In this document: piece by piece, positions 18,044-25,620 of the stretch
How positions within the stretch are numbered: position 1 is the stretch's first letter
Layout: the number at the start of each line of letters is the position of its first letter
Source of the DNA: Campylobacter concisus
GTDB taxonomy: Bacteria; Campylobacterota; Campylobacteria; Campylobacterales; Campylobacteraceae
Length of the DNA stretch: 45,189 nucleotides
Assembly (NCBI RefSeq): GCF_002913745.1
Contig: NZ_PPCG01000068.1
Coordinates: 1-45,189 of the forward strand
Direction of reading: 5' to 3'
Position numbers and translations under genes: made by a program
The notes under the pieces: model-generated
The model's input: only the letters and a program-made list of their open reading frames with translations
Database searches by the model: none
What the model was told of the DNA's origin: nothing

Positions 18044-18186
18044 TTTTTACCTTTCTCTTTTGGCTGCTCTAACTCTTTTGCATCTGTTTCATACTTTGGG
18101 CATTTTGGGCAGCCTTCCCAAGTACACTCATCATTTTTGTCTAGCTTTGAGCTACAAATCTCGCAGCGTTTGATTTGTTTCCTCAT
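18040..18186 (-). CDS. small zinc-ribbon protein
   Basis: This 48-aa frame has CEIC near the N-terminus and CTWEGCPKCP about 10 residues later, then a charged Lys/Glu tail. The paired cysteines suggest one zinc site. It overlaps the upstream gene by ATGA, and the next gene's ATG overlaps its stop, so it is embedded in a coupled operon. Mu's Com translational regulator is also a tiny two-CxxC protein. The resemblance here is only in size and pattern, and no Mom-like partner is seen. Confidence 0.65.
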   Translation of the reverse strand: MRKQIKRCEICSSKLDKNDECTWEGCPKCPKYETDAKELEQPKEKGKK

Positions 18187-18524
18187 TGTTCGTCTCCTTT
18201 TGTCAGATTTTCTTTTTGAGTGAGAAGCTCTTTGTATTCCTCGCGAAGTTCAGGCAATACGCTATCGTTTCCGATCAGTATGGCGTGACGGATATAGCCC
18301 TCGGTCTCTTTGATTTGCTCTTCAAGTTCGGCAAGTTCTTTTTGCTTTATCTGCTCTTTGCTCGGTTTGTTTTGAATATCTTTAACATCTACTATCTCAA
18401 AGGCTGTATTTTTAGGCACTTGCATTTTTGCTATCTCTTCAAGCGTGTATTCAGCTAGTGCTTCTTTGCTTGGTGAGATGATGATGTTTTTATTGCTATC
18501 GTCTTTGTATATTATTACTTTCAT
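18183..18524 (-). CDS. unknown protein after the tail fibre gene
   Basis: This 113-aa protein starts MKVIIYKDDSNKNIIISPS after a very strong AGGAGG. It ends with a Glu/Lys-rich coiled coil (ELAELEEQIKETEGYIRHA). Its place directly after the tail fibre gene is where Mu- and P2-like phages keep the fibre-assembly chaperone, and similar-sized proteins with this ending occur there. The function is inferred from position only. Confidence 0.7.
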   Translation of the reverse strand: MKVIIYKDDSNKNIIISPSKEALAEYTLEEIAKMQVPKNTAFEIVDVKDIQNKPSKEQIKQKELAELEEQIKETEGYIRHAILIGNDSVLPELREEYKELLTQKENLTKGDEQ

Positions 18525-18534
18525 GTTTTCCTCC

Positions 18535-19506
18535 TTAGTAGATGATCGCCGAAATAAAGTCATAATCAGCCCAACCTACTCCAGCACCTGCTATTATATT
18601 TATGCAAAAACTACCTTGCGTAATCTCGTAAGTAAGTAGATTTCTAGCATGGTTTGAACTTGCTACTCCTTTATTGCCTCCACTTATCAGACACACATAT
18701 TTATTATCACTCATAGCTTGCAAAAAAGATATTTTATAGTTACCAGTACCGAGCTTTGCAACGCTTAAAATATTTTTGCTTTTTAGAATTTCACCTGTTG
18801 TGCCTATAAAACTTACATAAGCTTTTGGTAAAAGCTCTTGTATGCTACCCTCAGTTAATACCCTAACCCAAGGCGACCATTTTCCGCCGTCATGTTCTCG
18901 CTTGTATATGTATTGATTAGCGTTTCCTGCGCCACTCCAACCATAAATCATCTGAACGACCGAGCCACCGCTGCCACTTTGCCCAAAGCCCATCACGTGC
19001 AAGGTGCAAGCTTTATCGATGATACCTTGCGGATAGTTTCTCTCTGCGGTACTGTTTGCTCCGTTACCATTTGCGTAAAACCCCGGTGTAGTGATGTCGT
19101 TTAGATTTTCGGTGCTAAGTTGAAATGTTTTAGATGGGATTTGCCCCGCTACGCTGTCTTTTTTTAGATAAATTTCGTCGTGGTTGTGGTTTGCACTTGC
19201 GTATTCGCTCGGGGCTTTGCCGCCTAGCTTATGGCTATCTGCGGCTGCGTCAGTTTTATCAAGCTTCGCATTCACTTCGCCTTTTGTAGCAAAATTTACT
19301 TTTTCGGCATTATAGGTGCTAATTAGTAGTCTATTGTTTACATTGCTAGCCGCCGCTTCAATCTGCGCTTTTAGGTAACTTGTGCGGTTTGCCAGTTGTT
19401 TTGCTTGCTTGTTACTGATGCCATCTATCCCGCCTACTACCGGATCGGTGACTTCAAGCTGATAGATACCTTCTTCCCACTTGTTTTCTTCTTTTAGATT
19501 AGCCAT
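18535..19506 (-). CDS. tail fibre protein
   Basis: This 323-aa protein has the N-terminal fibre motif DGISNKQAKQLANRTSYLKAQIE, then KLGGKAPSEYASANHNHD, a repeat type common in tail fibres. A receptor-binding C-terminal part follows, with GMGQSGSG- and GWSGAGNANQYIY-like segments (here GFGQSGSGG). I chose the internal ATG at 19506, 6 nt from GGAG, over one four codons upstream. It overlaps gpI by 8 nt. It sits between baseplate genes and the candidate chaperone. Confidence 0.85.
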   Translation of the reverse strand: MANLKEENKWEEGIYQLEVTDPVVGGIDGISNKQAKQLANRTSYLKAQIEAAASNVNNRLLISTYNAEKVNFATKGEVNAKLDKTDAAADSHKLGGKAPSEYASANHNHDEIYLKKDSVAGQIPSKTFQLSTENLNDITTPGFYANGNGANSTAERNYPQGIIDKACTLHVMGFGQSGSGGSVVQMIYGWSGAGNANQYIYKREHDGGKWSPWVRVLTEGSIQELLPKAYVSFIGTTGEILKSKNILSVAKLGTGNYKISFLQAMSDNKYVCLISGGNKGVASSNHARNLLTYEITQGSFCINIIAGAGVGWADYDFISAIIY

Positions 19507-20053
19507 TGTATGCTCCATAGTTGAATTGATCGTTGTATTTTATTTGTCCGTCGTAGATCACGCTACTTGCTCTATGATCTATACTCACAAGCACGCACCT
19601 AGCGGGAGCTGCACTCTTGGCAGCCTCGCTTATACGCTTTGCTTTTTGTTTTGAAAGAGGAATGCTGGCAATGATGCTATACTCCGCCCAGTGAGTGTTA
19701 GAGCCGTAAAACCTACTTTTGTTATGTTTTATGGATCCGTCATATTTTTGACTTAGGTTGCCCTCGATGATGATTGCACCACTATCTACGCTTTGAACCG
19801 CCTTTTTGACCGCGTAAAAAGAACCGCTGTAAAAGTGAATTTTAAAGGCGTTTTTTATGAGCCATCTGGCGTTTGTCTCGTTGAGTCCGTCTATATCTAC
19901 TTCGAAGCTGGTTGCAAGAATAGACAGCAAAGAGACCGGACAAGAATCGGCAAGCGTATTTATGACACTTATGTCAAGACCTTCAAATCTAAGCCCAAAA
20001 AGCTCATCGAGCAGCTTATCAAGTTTGCTTTTATGATTTGGCAGTAGGCTCAC
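19499..20053 (-). CDS. P2 gpI-like tail protein
   Basis: This 184-aa protein matches phage tail protein I (P2 gpI, 176 aa). It has the core NETNARWLIKNAFKIHFYSGSFYAV-type helix region near residues 58-82 and the C-terminal YDGQIKYNDQFNYG repeat. It belongs to the baseplate wedge and links to the fibre. It overlaps gpJ by 4 nt and the fibre gene by 8 nt. Confidence 0.88.
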   Translation of the reverse strand: MSLLPNHKSKLDKLLDELFGLRFEGLDISVINTLADSCPVSLLSILATSFEVDIDGLNETNARWLIKNAFKIHFYSGSFYAVKKAVQSVDSGAIIIEGNLSQKYDGSIKHNKSRFYGSNTHWAEYSIIASIPLSKQKAKRISEAAKSAAPARCVLVSIDHRASSVIYDGQIKYNDQFNYGAYNG

Positions 20054-21132
20054 AGCTCGGCCTTTTTGTAGCTTAGATTAAAATTTAGCCTTATAAAACT
20101 ATCATCATTTACTTTTGTATCAGTAGTGGGAACTTTTAAATTTACCCGGTACACTCCGTTTTTATGAAGCGTAGAGTAGATATAGCTTAAATTTAGATCC
20201 TCGCCTAAGCTTAGACTGCTCCTACTTGTCTTTATCGTTTTATCGATCTCATCTTGTAAAAACATATCCGTTAGTTCAAGCTGCGCACTGATTGTTATAT
20301 CTTTGATAGTTGCGTTTTTGACGTTCACTGTATCGGTGAGCGGTCTGACCTTTTCACCGTTTAGATGATCCTCTACGCTTTGGCGTGTAGCCTCGCTCAT
20401 ATCAGAGGTTTTTAGATAGACATTTACTATACCTGCTCCGCCGTTTAGCACGCTAACTTCTTCGACCTTTGCATTTGCAGAAAGTACTTGATAGATATAG
20501 GCTTTTGCACTTCCTGCGGTTGAAAATCTTTCCAGTGAAAGCACTGCTCGCTCACGAAGTCTCTCGTCGCTTTCAGCCTCCGCTCCACCGGTGAAATTTG
20601 ATGTTTGTTTGGCTTTTAAAACAAATGGCAGCGGTGTTTGAATGAGCTCGCATTTGACCGCGCTAACTTTTACAAATTCATCGAGTATGATTTTGCCGGT
20701 GGCTTTTAGCTCTCCTTGTTTGATGATCACGCTATCTTTAAGGATGGCCGTGTCACCTTTTTCACTTCTAAATATGCTTTTTGCAGGCACGATGGTGTCG
20801 CTATCTCTTGTGATGGAGAGTGTTAGCTCGATGCCCGCTGTTGGCTTTTCTCCTTGAAGTCTTTCGATACCATAGATCGCTACTACGTTGTCAAGATCGC
20901 TGCCTGAGGCATAAGGCAAAAGCATGCTTTTCACGCTTTCATTTATCCTAGCCCTTAGCAAAAGCTCACGATATGCGAGAGTTTCAAGCAAAGCGGAGTA
21001 TCGATCGCTTTCAAGCAAAGAAATTTCGTCATCGTTTAGATAGCCTTTAAAAAGCTCTTTAATACCCTTTAAAAGATCGTTAAAATTTAGCTCTTCGATA
21101 ACGTTTGGATATGGTAAATTTTCTAGCTTCAT
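20050..21132 (-). CDS. baseplate protein J-like
   Basis: This 360-aa protein matches the baseplate J family (T4 gp6, P2 gpJ). It has YRELLLRARINE near residues 53-64, GSDLDNVVAIYGIER near 76-90 and SDERLRERAVLSLERFSTAGSA, the diagnostic J motif, in the middle. It forms the wedge ring that triggers sheath contraction. It overlaps gpW and gpI by ATGA-type junctions. Confidence 0.93.
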   Translation of the reverse strand: MKLENLPYPNVIEELNFNDLLKGIKELFKGYLNDDEISLLESDRYSALLETLAYRELLLRARINESVKSMLLPYASGSDLDNVVAIYGIERLQGEKPTAGIELTLSITRDSDTIVPAKSIFRSEKGDTAILKDSVIIKQGELKATGKIILDEFVKVSAVKCELIQTPLPFVLKAKQTSNFTGGAEAESDERLRERAVLSLERFSTAGSAKAYIYQVLSANAKVEEVSVLNGGAGIVNVYLKTSDMSEATRQSVEDHLNGEKVRPLTDTVNVKNATIKDITISAQLELTDMFLQDEIDKTIKTSRSSLSLGEDLNLSYIYSTLHKNGVYRVNLKVPTTDTKVNDDSFIRLNFNLSYKKAEL

Positions 21133-21416
21133 ATTTCAATTCCTATCTCATTACCACTCGTTAAAACGATCTTAAAATTTAGCTTATGATCTTTTAGACC
21201 TACAAGACGAACTTCATCGATCTTTACTCTCTTTTCCCATTTCTCAACCGCTTCAATGACAAAACACGCCAGATCAGCACGAAATTCATCATCTACCTTG
21301 CGATCTATTAGCTCATAAATTCTGCTGCCATACTCAGGTAGCATCACCCTTGAGCCAAGCGGAGTTAGAAGTATGTCTTTGATAGAGTTTTCTATATCAA
21401 TGAGATATTTCATCAC
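21129..21416 (-). CDS. baseplate wedge protein W (gp25-like)
   Basis: This 95-aa protein has the GPW/gp25 signature (ILLTPLGSRVMLPEYGSRIYELID), followed by a helix and a strand-rich end. It is a baseplate wedge component present in nearly all contractile systems. It abuts gpV and overlaps gpJ by 4 nt. Confidence 0.92.
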   Translation of the reverse strand: MMKYLIDIENSIKDILLTPLGSRVMLPEYGSRIYELIDRKVDDEFRADLACFVIEAVEKWEKRVKIDEVRLVGLKDHKLNFKIVLTSGNEIGIEI

Positions 21417-22027
21417 TAATCCCTCGCAAGTCCGTTATTTGTGTGATCTGTTAGGCTGCCACGTCCATCACGTACGCTACCACCAAAGCTTGCATTACCA
21501 CCTGTTGTGATTGAGCCAGTGATTTTTACATCTCCGTTTATCTCAAAGCTACCACTACCACCACCGCTTCCTGCTGTATTTATCGCCCCTTGTATCAAAG
21601 TGTTGCCAAGTAGCTTGATGCTTGGGCTTTTTACCATTGTATCGCTAGCTTCTACCATCACATTTTTAGCCTTTACATTTGCGTTATCGCAAGTTATGTT
21701 TATAAGCTTTGGAGATGAAATTTCAAGGCACGAGCTAGAGCTGTCGTAACTCATCTTTATGCCATCTTCAAAACTTATATGTACTTTCTTGTCAGTTGCA
21801 TCAGTTTTATATGAACTTTGATAAAGCCCACGAAGCACCACACCTGAGTTTAATTCATCATGTACAGGCAGCACTAGCACTTGCTCTCCTACGCGTATTG
21901 GTGAAAAGCTCACTGCATAAGAGTTGGCATGTGCTTGAAATACCGGCAAAAAATCAGTTACCATCGAACCAATGGCAACTTTTGCACGGTCATTTCTTAC
22001 TTCACTGATAATTCCAACTTCAATCAT
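21416..22027 (-). CDS. baseplate spike protein V
   Basis: This 203-aa protein matches P2 gpV (211 aa), the membrane-piercing spike. An OB-fold-like N-terminal domain (FSPIRVGEQVLVLPV, GVVLRGLY) is followed by beta-helical repeats (SPKLINITCDNANVKAKNV) and a Gly-rich end (GSGGGSGSFEINGDVKITG). The tip has DGRGSLTDHTNNG. It overlaps the candidate holin by 8 nt. Confidence 0.9.
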   Translation of the reverse strand: MIEVGIISEVRNDRAKVAIGSMVTDFLPVFQAHANSYAVSFSPIRVGEQVLVLPVHDELNSGVVLRGLYQSSYKTDATDKKVHISFEDGIKMSYDSSSSCLEISSPKLINITCDNANVKAKNVMVEASDTMVKSPSIKLLGNTLIQGAINTAGSGGGSGSFEINGDVKITGSITTGGNASFGGSVRDGRGSLTDHTNNGLARD

Positions 22028-22400
22028 TTATATGCTCGCTAAATTTTTTATTTCTTGGCGTTCTTGTGTACTTTACGCTATGCTTGATCTCTTTTACATC
22101 ATCATGTATTTCATTGAGCTTCTCTTTATTTATGGCAAAATTTGCTGCTAAGATATCGCTTAGTTTTTCAGTGGCACTACTTTGTTTATTTATCGCTTCA
22201 CTATTTTTATTGACCACATCGATCATCAAATCAGTGTTTTTGCTCGTATATCTGCTAAGCAACCAAAAGATCACCACAAATGCCAAAAAGCCAAAAATCG
22301 CCATAAAGACGATAAATTCATTTAACCCCCATGATCCAGCTAAATTTATTAATCCAGCTGTTTCTCTTATCTCATTGCTAAAATCTAGGCTATTTTCCAT
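22020..22400 (-). CDS. candidate holin-like membrane protein
   Basis: This 126-aa protein has a single strongly hydrophobic helix (about residues 28-48) followed by a long coiled-coil tail containing NKQSSATEKLSDIL. It sits in the lysis cluster beside spanin and lysozyme genes, and no other holin is apparent. Single-helix proteins with coiled-coil tails (BhlA/UviB type) can act as holins. The assignment is therefore inferred from topology and neighbours. It could instead be a structural accessory protein. Confidence 0.5.
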   Translation of the reverse strand: MENSLDFSNEIRETAGLINLAGSWGLNEFIVFMAIFGFLAFVVIFWLLSRYTSKNTDLMIDVVNKNSEAINKQSSATEKLSDILAANFAINKEKLNEIHDDVKEIKHSVKYTRTPRNKKFSEHIND

Positions 22401-22635
22401 CTTCTTCCTTTATTCCAAGACATTTTTTTAGTTTTCTTTCACAGTCGCGGTAATAAACAGCAATCTTCTTGTCCGTCTCAAACGTGCCATCATTTTTGGG
22501 TTTTAGTGGCATTTTGGCGTTGCATTTTATGGGCATATATTTTTCTTTATATATAACACTAGGCTCAGGCACTTGTTTATTCGCGCAGCCTGAAAAAAGT
22601 AGAATGAGCACCATAAAGAACACTAATATTCTCAT
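22390..22635 (-). CDS. outer-membrane spanin lipoprotein (Rz1-like)
   Basis: This 81-aa protein has a lipoprotein signal peptide ending in LLFSGC, with Cys17 as the lipidated residue. A Pro- and Lys-rich tail with CNAKMPLKP follows. It overlaps the upstream Rz-like gene by 4 nt. Together the pair would form a two-component spanin that fuses inner and outer membranes at lysis. Assignment is by signal, size and position. Confidence 0.72.
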   Translation of the reverse strand: MRILVFFMVLILLFSGCANKQVPEPSVIYKEKYMPIKCNAKMPLKPKNDGTFETDKKIAVYYRDCERKLKKCLGIKEEDGK

Positions 22636-22991
22636 TTAAACAGCTCCTTATATGCAGCCAGCTCGCTTTCGCAATTTTTATCTTTGACGTAGATCTTCTT
22701 TATCCGCTCGACCTCTTTTGACGGGGTATCGTCGATCTTTACCGCAGCAGCCTTTATAGCTTCGTTTTGTGAAGCAAGAGCTGTATCGCAGGCACTTAGA
22801 TTGTTTTTGACTGTAGTGTAGTCCTTGGTTAATCGCTCGTTTTTCTCTTTTTCGCTTTTAAGGTCTTTAAGCAAGACGGAATTTACGCCCTCTAGCCTTG
22901 AATTTTCGAGGAACAAATTTATGCAAGCAAAACCTAAAAGCGCAGCTAACGCAAAACCTACGATAGGAAGTTTAGTCGCCAAAAATCCCAT
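22632..22991 (-). CDS. inner-membrane spanin (Rz-like)
   Basis: This 119-aa protein has one N-terminal membrane helix (about residues 9-28). A periplasmic coiled coil (NSRLEGVNSVLLKDLKSEKE) and a C-terminal region with two Cys follow, in the architecture of an i-spanin. It lies between DUF5675 and the lipoprotein gene, overlapping the latter by ATGA. Sequence similarity to Rz is not needed for this call. Topology and pairing are the evidence. Confidence 0.7.
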   Translation of the reverse strand: MGFLATKLPIVGFALAALLGFACINLFLENSRLEGVNSVLLKDLKSEKEKNERLTKDYTTVKNNLSACDTALASQNEAIKAAAVKIDDTPSKEVERIKKIYVKDKNCESELAAYKELFK

Positions 22992-23408
22992 TTAAACGCC
23001 CTTGTTTATGATTTCTACGGTTAGCGGCTTATTCTTGGCTCGCTCCATAAAGGCTTCAAGCGTCTTTTTGCTATCGTAAATTCCTCTTTCGTCCGCTTTA
23101 GCGCCTATTAAAACGCAGCCTAGCGTATCTTTAGGGTAGTTTCCCGCGTGAATGAGTATACGGCGGTTTTTGCTTACCTCTTCGTTAAAAAGCGTCGCTA
23201 GAACCCGTCCGAAGCGCGGACTATACTCCCACGCCGTCTCGTATACTCCTTGCGGCACGCGTAGATCTCGCCCCGGCGTTACACAGTCTTCGCCCGCGGG
23301 TTCAAGGGTGTAGCCTAAAAGTAGCGGCTTTTCGTCCGCTTCGCACAGTTCAAACTTTCCTATCGTACCGTCACTTATATTTTTAAAGCGCGTTATTGTT
23401 AACTTCAC
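22992..23408 (-). CDS. DUF5675 family protein
   Basis: This 138-aa protein contains the pattern CVTPGRDLRVPQGVYET and RILIHAGNYPKDTLGCVLIG, which I recognise as the DUF5675 family, often found beside phage lysis genes. A GTG start at 23408 is chosen. It lies 6 nt from a perfect AGGAGG and overlaps the lysozyme stop (GTGA). The His-Ala-Gly-Asn pattern recalls L,D-transpeptidase-like folds, but no catalytic role is proven. Confidence 0.75.
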   Translation of the reverse strand: MKLTITRFKNISDGTIGKFELCEADEKPLLLGYTLEPAGEDCVTPGRDLRVPQGVYETAWEYSPRFGRVLATLFNEEVSKNRRILIHAGNYPKDTLGCVLIGAKADERGIYDSKKTLEAFMERAKNKPLTVEIINKGV

Positions 23409-23839
23409 AATAAGCCTCCTAGTACCTTTTTTGCTCTGTTTGGAGTTTGTTTCGCCCAAAGAGAATTCATGCCGCTTTGATAGGCGGCTTCGTATTCGCC
23501 CATTCTTATATGATGCATCGTAGTTACGAATTTCTTCACTTTTGAAACGCCTAGCTGATAGGCCATTTCTATCACTACTTCTTGGACGTTTTTCGGTTTA
23601 TCCTTTAGCCAATCAAACGTCACAAATACCGCGGCGGTTAGTTTTTCAAGCTTGAGCTCTAAAATTTTATCGGCCGTCGCTTTGCTCATGGGTTCATATT
23701 TGCCGCCGTTTAGCGCTAGCTCATCGGGCGTAAGCGCGGCCAGCAAAAAGCCGTAGCCCACGGTTGCTCTTCCCAGGTTATCCTCGTAGCGATGGTCTTT
23801 AAGGCCCTCGTTTTCTTTGATTTTTTCTATTAAAGTCAT
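23405..23839 (-). CDS. phage lysozyme (T4-type, GH24)
   Basis: This 144-aa muramidase cleaves peptidoglycan at lysis. From the ATG at 23839 (GGAG 6 nt upstream) the catalytic triad falls at Glu11, Asp20 and Thr26, the same numbering as T4 lysozyme, within KENEGLKDHRYED and GRATVGYG. There is no signal peptide or SAR helix, so a holin should be required for release. It heads the minus-strand lysis-tail operon. Confidence 0.92.
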   Translation of the reverse strand: MTLIEKIKENEGLKDHRYEDNLGRATVGYGFLLAALTPDELALNGGKYEPMSKATADKILELKLEKLTAAVFVTFDWLKDKPKNVQEVVIEMAYQLGVSKVKKFVTTMHHIRMGEYEAAYQSGMNSLWAKQTPNRAKKVLGGLL

Positions 23840-23990
23840 TGCATTCTCCAAACTTTTGCCGCAATATTACGCCATACCCGCCTCAAAAATCTATCACGAT
23901 TTTTTGTCAAAAAACTTTGTCAAAGTTCTGTAATAGATTTTCGGCGCGAAACAGTCCATAATTCGCACAAAAAATAATCAAAGGCGCTAA
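23840..23990. promoter_or_regulatory. divergent late promoter region
   Basis: This 151-nt gap separates the lysis-tail operon (minus) from the head operon (plus), so both late promoters should lie here. It contains AAAATCTAT (23886-23894) and its inverse ATAGATTTT (23933-23941) flanking two TTGTCAAA direct repeats. This dyad is a good candidate for the Mor-type activator to switch both operons. No consensus -10 is obvious, which fits activator dependence. Confidence 0.5.
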
Positions 23991-24443
23991 ATGCTGGAAG
24001 AATTTGAAAAAGAACTTATAAATACGATTAAAGAAGCGACCGAACCCAAAAACTCGGTAGTTAGGGCGTATCTGGGCGAGTTTAACAATAAAGAAGAGAT
24101 GGAGCTGTTGATAAAAGGCGGTGAGAGCTTCATATTCGTAGAGTTCGTGGATGAAAAATACGAAAACGTAGTAGAGCGAAACGCGACGTATAATATCCAT
24201 ATACTAGCTTGCACTTCAAACAAAAATCAAAGCTACCGACAAGCCAATAAATTTAAAGCCTACGCTCTATGCGAGGCGATAGACGAAAGGCTAAAAAACT
24301 CGAATTTATGCAACGAGTTTAGGATAGAGCCCCAAAGCGCTAAGGCGTCGCTAAACGATATTACCGACTATGGCTACGTCTACGTGCTCACCAGGCAGAT
24401 ACAAACGCAATTTTTAGAAAAGGACGAATTCTTATGCTCATAA
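23991..24443 (+). CDS. Mu gp37-like protein (DUF1834)
   Basis: This 150-aa protein has the length and pattern of the Mu gp37/DUF1834 family: an N-terminal LEEFEKELINTIKE helix, a mid YNIHILACTSNKNQ strand and a C-terminal YVYVLTRQIQTQFLE strand. Such proteins lie at the head-tail boundary and may form a tail-completion piece. It is first in the plus-strand head operon and overlaps the protease gene by 10 nt. Confidence 0.7.
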   Translation: MLEEFEKELINTIKEATEPKNSVVRAYLGEFNNKEEMELLIKGGESFIFVEFVDEKYENVVERNATYNIHILACTSNKNQSYRQANKFKAYALCEAIDERLKNSNLCNEFRIEPQSAKASLNDITDYGYVYVLTRQIQTQFLEKDEFLCS

Positions 24444-25282
24444 CCAAAGACTTAATCGCGCTAAAGAACGATAAAGAAGAAGTTTTAAGCGAAATTTGCC
24501 TAGCCGTAACCGGAGTTTGGCAAGGACATGCTGGAGGAACGTTTAGTATAGACGCTGCCGATATCGAAAAGATGAAACTAAATTTCGACAAGCGCAGCCT
24601 AGACATAGTGATCGACTACGAGCACCAAACTTTAAGCGGGGAGATAGCGCCTGCTGCGGGCTGGATAAAAGAGCTTTTTATAAAAGACGGCGCGCTTTAC
24701 GGGCGCGTAAGTTGGACGACTAAAGCAAAAGAATTTATCAAAAACGGCGAATATAAATATCTTAGCCCGGTTTACGACTTTATGGGCGTAGACGAAAAAA
24801 CCGGAGCTTGGCAGGGGTGTACGCTGCACTCGGCGGCGCTAACTAATAAGCCGTTTCTTGACGAGCTGGGTGAAGTAAGAGCAAATAAAAATTTTACAAA
24901 GGAGACGAACATGGATAATACTAAAAGTCCAAAGGGCGAGCCCCAGGCTCAGGTTGCTACGCAAAACGGCGCAAACTATGAGGCTCAGATAGTCGAGCTT
25001 AAAAATCAGCTTGACGCCTCTAAACAAGAGATCGCTACGCTAAAAGAACAACTAGCTCAAAGCGCGGTAGATACAGCTATTATCGCAAATAAGCTACAAG
25101 AAAGTCAAAAGCAGTGGGCACTCAGTTACGCAAAAGCCGATTTAAACGGCTTTAAAGAGTTTTTAAAAGGCGTTATGCCGCCGCAGCAAAAAACGAGCGC
25201 GCCCGGTAACGATATGTTTGCCAACAAAAGCCAATCTGACGTAGAAATAGACGTCGTTAAATTTGCATTAGGAGGAGAATAA
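24434..25282 (+). CDS. prohead protease with scaffold tail (Mu gpI-like)
   Basis: This 282-aa protein has the Mu I-type protease domain (about residues 1-145: IDYEHQT, PAAGWIKEL, WTTKAKEFIKNGEYKYLSPVY, HSAALTNKPFL). A coiled-coil scaffold-like tail follows (EAQIVELKNQLDASKQEIATL). The protease matures the prohead by cutting itself and the scaffold. The C-terminal part can also be made separately from an internal start at 24911, as for Mu gpZ. Confidence 0.88.
   Translation: MLITKDLIALKNDKEEVLSEICLAVTGVWQGHAGGTFSIDAADIEKMKLNFDKRSLDIVIDYEHQTLSGEIAPAAGWIKELFIKDGALYGRVSWTTKAKEFIKNGEYKYLSPVYDFMGVDEKTGAWQGCTLHSAALTNKPFLDELGEVRANKNFTKETNMDNTKSPKGEPQAQVATQNGANYEAQIVELKNQLDASKQEIATLKEQLAQSAVDTAIIANKLQESQKQWALSYAKADLNGFKEFLKGVMPPQQKTSAPGNDMFANKSQSDVEIDVVKFALGGE
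24911..25282 (+). CDS. internal-start scaffold protein (Mu gpZ-like)
   Basis: An in-frame ATG at codon 160 of the protease gene is preceded by AAAGGAG at 6-nt spacing, a stronger ribosome-binding site than that of the protease itself. It would make a 123-aa, mostly coiled-coil protein beginning MDNTKSPKGEP. Mu makes its scaffold Z from within gene I in the same way. Separate translation is inferred from the site and from Mu. Confidence 0.6.
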   Translation: MDNTKSPKGEPQAQVATQNGANYEAQIVELKNQLDASKQEIATLKEQLAQSAVDTAIIANKLQESQKQWALSYAKADLNGFKEFLKGVMPPQQKTSAPGNDMFANKSQSDVEIDVVKFALGGE

Positions 25283-25283
25283 A

Positions 25284-25610
25284 ATGCCTAACGAACAAAA
25301 AAAGCCAAAGACCATCGGAGATGTGGTCGTAAACAAGGTGCTCGGCGTTAATGCCAAAGTAGAGACCACAAAGGCCCTAGAATGCGGAGCCGTGCTATTT
25401 AGCATTAACGGTGGCGAGAGTTTTGCGGCCGTAACTAGCGACAACCAAACTACAACCATCGCAAACGCCCAGGCGGTATTTGGCGTGCTTTGCGACAACG
25501 TAGAAGCCACCAAAGAAGCCGATGTACTGGTGCTTGGCGAAGTAATGCTGGAAGGCGCCGCAGCGGAGCTAAAGACGGCGCTATTCAAACAAAAAATTAT
25601 AGTGAGATAA
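25284..25610 (+). CDS. head decoration protein (lambda D-like)
   Basis: This 108-aa protein has the beta-rich layout of lambda-type decoration proteins: TKALECGAVLFSIN, AVFGVLCDNV, ADVLVLGEVMLEGAA. Such proteins trimerise on the expanded capsid surface. Its position between the scaffold and the lambda-E-like capsid gene is the standard one. It is preceded by AGGAGG. Sequence signal alone is moderate. Confidence 0.72.
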   Translation: MPNEQKKPKTIGDVVVNKVLGVNAKVETTKALECGAVLFSINGGESFAAVTSDNQTTTIANAQAVFGVLCDNVEATKEADVLVLGEVMLEGAAAELKTALFKQKIIVR

Positions 25611-25620
25611 GGAGATAAAA

